DNA of 37,387 nt from Nitrospinaceae bacterium. GTDB taxonomy: Bacteria > Nitrospinota > Nitrospinia > Nitrospinales > JACRGP01. Both the position numbers and the translations under genes were made by a program. The DNA lies in the NCBI GenBank assembly GCA_029261555.1, contig JAJDBB010000117.1, forward strand, positions 1-37,387. The letters are read 5' to 3'. The notes under the pieces are model-generated. The model made no database searches, was not told the origin of the DNA, and was given only the letters and a program-made list of their open reading frames with translations. Positions 34,656 to 37,387 of the stretch are shown piece after piece. Every line of letters begins with the position of its first letter. Within the stretch, counting starts at the first letter, position 1.

Positions 34656-36046
34656 CCTCCACGGTCAGTGGCGGGCGAAACAGCGGCGAGCCATTTGTTA
34701 CGGAAGATTGTTGCGACGAGAACCCATAAGGGAAGGGCTTGAAGCAACGCTGGAAGGATAGCTTCCAGAGGCGGCGCCCAGGGATTGGGATAAACGACAT
34801 AATAAAGGCCGTCCACCCCGGTAGCATTCATCAAAAAAGGGATCAATCCATAGAGGATGAAAAAATAAAACATCGCGGTTGGACCCGGCTTGCGAATTTT
34901 TCCGGAATGAAAAAACCATAGGATGAGCGCCGTGTCCCGCAACATAAAACAAACCACCGCTCCCGTAAATGAAAGCGGATGAAATTCTCCGGACGGGATT
35001 TCATATTCCGACGAATAATGGTAAACGAGGAGAAGGCTCCCCATACCCAGAGCGAATATAGCGGTAATGATCCATCGAGGAAAGTCGTACTGTGCGCGCC
35101 GCCAGTTTTTGGATTTCACATGATGGAAAAAGCTGATAAGGCCGTTGGGGTTTTCCTGCTCTAATAAAAAGAGGAAATAGGAAAGGAAGATTGTAGTCCC
35201 AAAGGCGTGACTCAAGGACAAAACCATCAGGTCGTAGAATGTTTTCCCCACATTTTCAGCGCCAACGGCAAATCCCAAGATATATAGATTCACGAAAATC
35301 AAAAACCCAAGCCCGACCATGGGTCGGTTGGATATTTGCAATTCCTTGCGCATCAGCATGTAGGCGCCCGTCAGCATCCAGGCGAAGAAAACATACAAAG
35401 ATCCCAGGATGAAACTAAAATGTTCGAACTCAAAACCAAACCAGGAAAATTGATCCGTGCTCATCCGGCTGGTAAAGTAGGCGCCGAAATAACTCACCAG
35501 GAGAAAGGTAACGATTAAAACCGCGCCGGCTCCTCCCCGCGAAAAGACTTTTTCTTTCGAGATCAAGGACAGTCCCGCAAGAAGACCAAACGCCTGGCAA
35601 AACAAGGCGACGACCGTCAGGTACAGGATCCCGAAAAAAGGACCGCCGCTTAAAAGTTTCCAATCCAGTTGATCCGCTTCAGGGACGGAGACGGCCAGGA
35701 AGAAGACAAGCAAACTCCAAAACCCGCAATACCAGGCGAAGATCGTACTGCCGAACAGTTTCCCCCAGGTCATCGGCCAAGCGTCGATGCTGGTCATTTT
35801 CTGAATCAGCCAGGTGCCTTCGTTGCGCTCGACGAGCAGGGAACTGGCGGCGCGGTGCGATCCCCAAAAAGCGGCGAGGATCCAGAAAACCCACATCGAA
35901 GAAATGGCTACAACTTTATAACCGTCTTCGTCCGAAAAATTCCACAACAAATAAAAACTGATTCCCATGATCCACGGCGCGGCGATCAAGCGGTGCAAGC
36001 TGATCTCCAGCCAGATATTTTTTATAAACTCGGCGTTGGGTCGCAT
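34646..36046 (-). CDS. ABC transporter permease (ABC-2 type, unknown substrate)
   Basis: This 466-residue hydrophobic protein has about eleven to twelve probable membrane segments, for example FYLLWNF, WVFWILAAFWG, FWSLLVFFLAVSV and LYLTVVALFCQAFGLLAGL in the N-terminal half. The segment SLLVERNEGTWLIQKMTSIDAWPMTWGKLFGS after the second membrane segment is the typical ABC-2 permease EGTxxxLxxxPxxxxxxxxGK motif. It follows the ATPase gene by 5 bp, so the two make one exporter. The substrate is not evident. The last residues (from about 455, SPATDRGGGV) reach the edge of a dispersed repeat and may be a non-ancestral tail. Confidence 0.8.
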   Translation of the reverse strand: MRPNAEFIKNIWLEISLHRLIAAPWIMGISFYLLWNFSDEDGYKVVAISSMWVFWILAAFWGSHRAASSLLVERNEGTWLIQKMTSIDAWPMTWGKLFGSTIFAWYCGFWSLLVFFLAVSVPEADQLDWKLLSGGPFFGILYLTVVALFCQAFGLLAGLSLISKEKVFSRGGAGAVLIVTFLLVSYFGAYFTSRMSTDQFSWFGFEFEHFSFILGSLYVFFAWMLTGAYMLMRKELQISNRPMVGLGFLIFVNLYILGFAVGAENVGKTFYDLMVLSLSHAFGTTIFLSYFLFLLEQENPNGLISFFHHVKSKNWRRAQYDFPRWIITAIFALGMGSLLLVYHYSSEYEIPSGEFHPLSFTGAVVCFMLRDTALILWFFHSGKIRKPGPTAMFYFFILYGLIPFLMNATGVDGLYYVVYPNPWAPPLEAILPALLQALPLWVLVATIFRNKWLAAVSPATDRGGGV

Positions 36047-36051
36047 AAGAA

Positions 36052-36969
36052 TTAACCGGACATTTTTTTAATGTAACGTTCCTGGAGGTCGTCCTTACGC
36101 GCAACCAAGGCGCAAACCGGCAACCCCGAATCGATCAACTGTTTGAGCAGGCGATGTTGCGCTCCCTCGTCGCCGCGAAAACGAAATTCCGCCTCGCGTC
36201 CGTCCGCGCGAACCTGATCCACGCCTTCCAGCTTTTCCAAACGAGCGGGCAGGTCCGCGACCGCCGCCGCAAGTTGCAGAGTAAGAGCGACGCCTTCGGT
36301 CGACGCGTCGACGGTCAATGCAGTGTGCTCCAGAACCCGTCCGTCGCGGATGACCAGCATGTGCGTGGAATAGTCCTCCAGTTCCGCGAGGATGTGCGAG
36401 GAGACCAGGATAGTCTTGCCCTCCCGACCCAGTTCCAAAAGGAGTTCGGAAAGTTTCCGGCGGGCTTCCGGATCCAGTCCCGAAGCCGGTTCGTCCAGCA
36501 AAAGCAGTTCCGGCTCGTGAATAATGGTTTGGCCGATCGCGAGGTTTTGTTTGAGTCCGCGCGACAGGGTCTCCGATTTGTTATCGAGGCGATCAAAGAG
36601 ATGGACGCGCCGGGCGACGGATTCCACCGTTTGCGGAATGGTTTCCTGTGGAAGGTTTTGCGCCAGGGCAATATATCGCAAACTTTGCCGCACCGTGAGT
36701 TCCTTATACAAACCCAGGAAATCCGGGAGGTAGCCCATGTTGCGGTGGCAGAGGCGGGGTTCGTCCAACACGGAGATATTTTTTATGTGGACGCTCCCGA
36801 AAACGGGACGGGCGACGCCAACCAGGCAATTCATCAGAGTGGTTTTGCCCGCGCCGTTGGGTCCCACCAGAGCGGTTATGGAACCCGCCGGGATCGAAAA
36901 GGAAACCCGGTCGAGCGCCCTTTTCCCTGGATATTCGAAGGTGAGGTTTTCGACCCGTAACAAATCCAT
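36052..36969 (-). CDS. ABC transporter ATP-binding protein
   Basis: The 305-residue protein has Walker A GPNGAGKTT (36-44), a Q-loop region around GYLPDFLGLY (79-88), the signature LSRGLKQ (135-141), Walker B LLLLDEP (155-161) with ASGLDPEAR, and the switch His in VSSHILAEL. A C-terminal extension of about 90 residues (ALTLQLAAAVADLPARLEKLEGV) resembles the tail of CcmA/NatA-type exporter ATPases. The frame also opens at a TTG (36990), but the ATG at 36969 has AAGGA 11 bases upstream and gives the usual N-terminus. Its partner permease follows after 5 bp. Confidence 0.92.
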   Translation of the reverse strand: MDLLRVENLTFEYPGKRALDRVSFSIPAGSITALVGPNGAGKTTLMNCLVGVARPVFGSVHIKNISVLDEPRLCHRNMGYLPDFLGLYKELTVRQSLRYIALAQNLPQETIPQTVESVARRVHLFDRLDNKSETLSRGLKQNLAIGQTIIHEPELLLLDEPASGLDPEARRKLSELLLELGREGKTILVSSHILAELEDYSTHMLVIRDGRVLEHTALTVDASTEGVALTLQLAAAVADLPARLEKLEGVDQVRADGREAEFRFRGDEGAQHRLLKQLIDSGLPVCALVARKDDLQERYIKKMSG

Positions 36970-37059
36970 CGCCAGGCGCTTCCTTCGCAATTAAAAAGAG
37001 CAACAGATTTTCGAGTATAGCTTCTTTTGAAAATATAGAAAGAGGGAATCTGCCGTCAA

Positions 37060-37202
37060 AACGCTGGCCCGGCTGGCCCAGCGTGATTCTGGACCTAACG
37101 AGGCAGGCGCCTGGAGGATTGTTTTGGGGTAAGCTACTGGCTGGAAATAAGTTGCATCTCAAATCTTCTATCCGGCTTTGCCCGGACAGCGCTATGCCGG
37201 GC
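37060..37202. repeat. Hairpin-rich repeat remnant (copy E) in the gap before the last ORF
   Basis: The 36970-37323 gap has no gene. It contains the stem ACGCTGG/CCAGCGT near 37060-37084, a GGCAGGCGCCTGGAGG segment like the second hairpin of copy C, GTTGCATCTCAAAT similar to the repeat core, and GCCCGG/CCGGGC (37180-37202) further on. Similarity to the complete copies is patchy, so this is either an old copy or a related element. Confidence 0.4.
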
Positions 37203-37323
37203 TTTACAGGAGGAAGTCAACTTTGCTAGGCTAGGGGCGTAAAACCAATTCAAATCTGACAGCGGACCCGTCGCGGTTCGCGATTGATATCTTTAGAATA
37301 AGAGAATGGGAGAAAAGGACGTT

Positions 37324-37387
37324 ATGGCGCAGGAAAAAACGAGGTTCATGAAAAGACCGGATAAAACGATTTACGATTCCCTGACCA
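37324..37387 (+). CDS. Start of an unidentified ORF, truncated by the window end
   Basis: An ATG at 37324 with AAGGA five bases upstream opens a frame that stays open to the last base (MAQEKTRFMKRPDKTIYDS and on). An in-frame ATG at 37306 is an alternative start. Only 21 codons are visible, hydrophilic and basic, too few to name a family. Confidence 0.4.
   Translation, partial: MAQEKTRFMKRPDKTIYDSLT

Overview
The window is a piece of an ordinary Gram-negative chromosome of moderate to high GC, densely packed with housekeeping genes on both strands. An LPS heptose epimerase (hldD), lipobox and Sec signals, a periplasmic M23 peptidase and a large alpha-2-macroglobulin point to an outer membrane. 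The citramalate synthase next to lysC, the DUF4912-GH57 pair and the ApgM-like protein resemble what is seen in Nitrospinota, Nitrospirota and deltaproteobacterial lineages. A Nitrospinota-like host is my best guess; no rRNA or tRNA is present to confirm it.

Layout. 1-1348 (+): the end of a heme-binding beta-barrel (nitrobindin/THAP4-like) gene, a DUF5069 gene and a small unknown gene. 8188-1401 (-): a run of lipoprotein, DUF898 membrane protein, M48 membrane protease, hldD, xseA, xseB and tlyA, with ATGA overlaps between several genes; tlyA carries an apparent frameshift in an A9 run. 8473-12728 (+): a degenerate NtrC-type AAA+ regulator, a DUF4912 protein and a GH57 alpha-glucan branching enzyme. 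12902-16967 (+): an ApgM-family protein, lysC and cimA, overlapping 4 bp at each junction (aspartate and citramalate/isoleucine branch). 22962-16977 (-): glnB, glnA, phzF and glnE, a nitrogen-assimilation block in which glnE encodes the enzyme that adenylylates GlnA. 25616-23587 (-): purB and purC. 25747-27119 (+): a low-molecular-weight phosphatase and a fructosamine-kinase homologue, probably a protein-deglycation pair. 27147-34572 (+): a 1984-residue alpha-2-macroglobulin with a thioester and an M23 peptidase. 36969-34646 (-): an ABC ATPase and permease. The right edge holds the first codons of another + strand ORF.

Non-coding content. A directional dispersed repeat of about 160-190 bp with hairpin ends lies directly at the 3' ends of xseB, purC, the macroglobulin gene and the M23 gene. 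A decayed copy overlaps the end of tlyA and a weak one lies near the right edge. In xseB and purC the repeat encodes the last residues of the protein. Two other palindromic repeats (8303-8388 and 12758-12814), a strong terminator after glnA and several sigma-70-like promoters are also visible.

Most notable points: (i) the AAA+ regulator has lost the phospho-acceptor Asp, the Walker B Glu and the GAFTGA loop; (ii) the ApgM-like protein upstream of lysC has Ala in place of the nucleophilic Ser and other active-site changes, so it is unlikely to be a phosphoglycerate mutase; (iii) the repeat family; (iv) the tlyA homopolymer frameshift. No phage, IS element, CRISPR array or defence island is seen.
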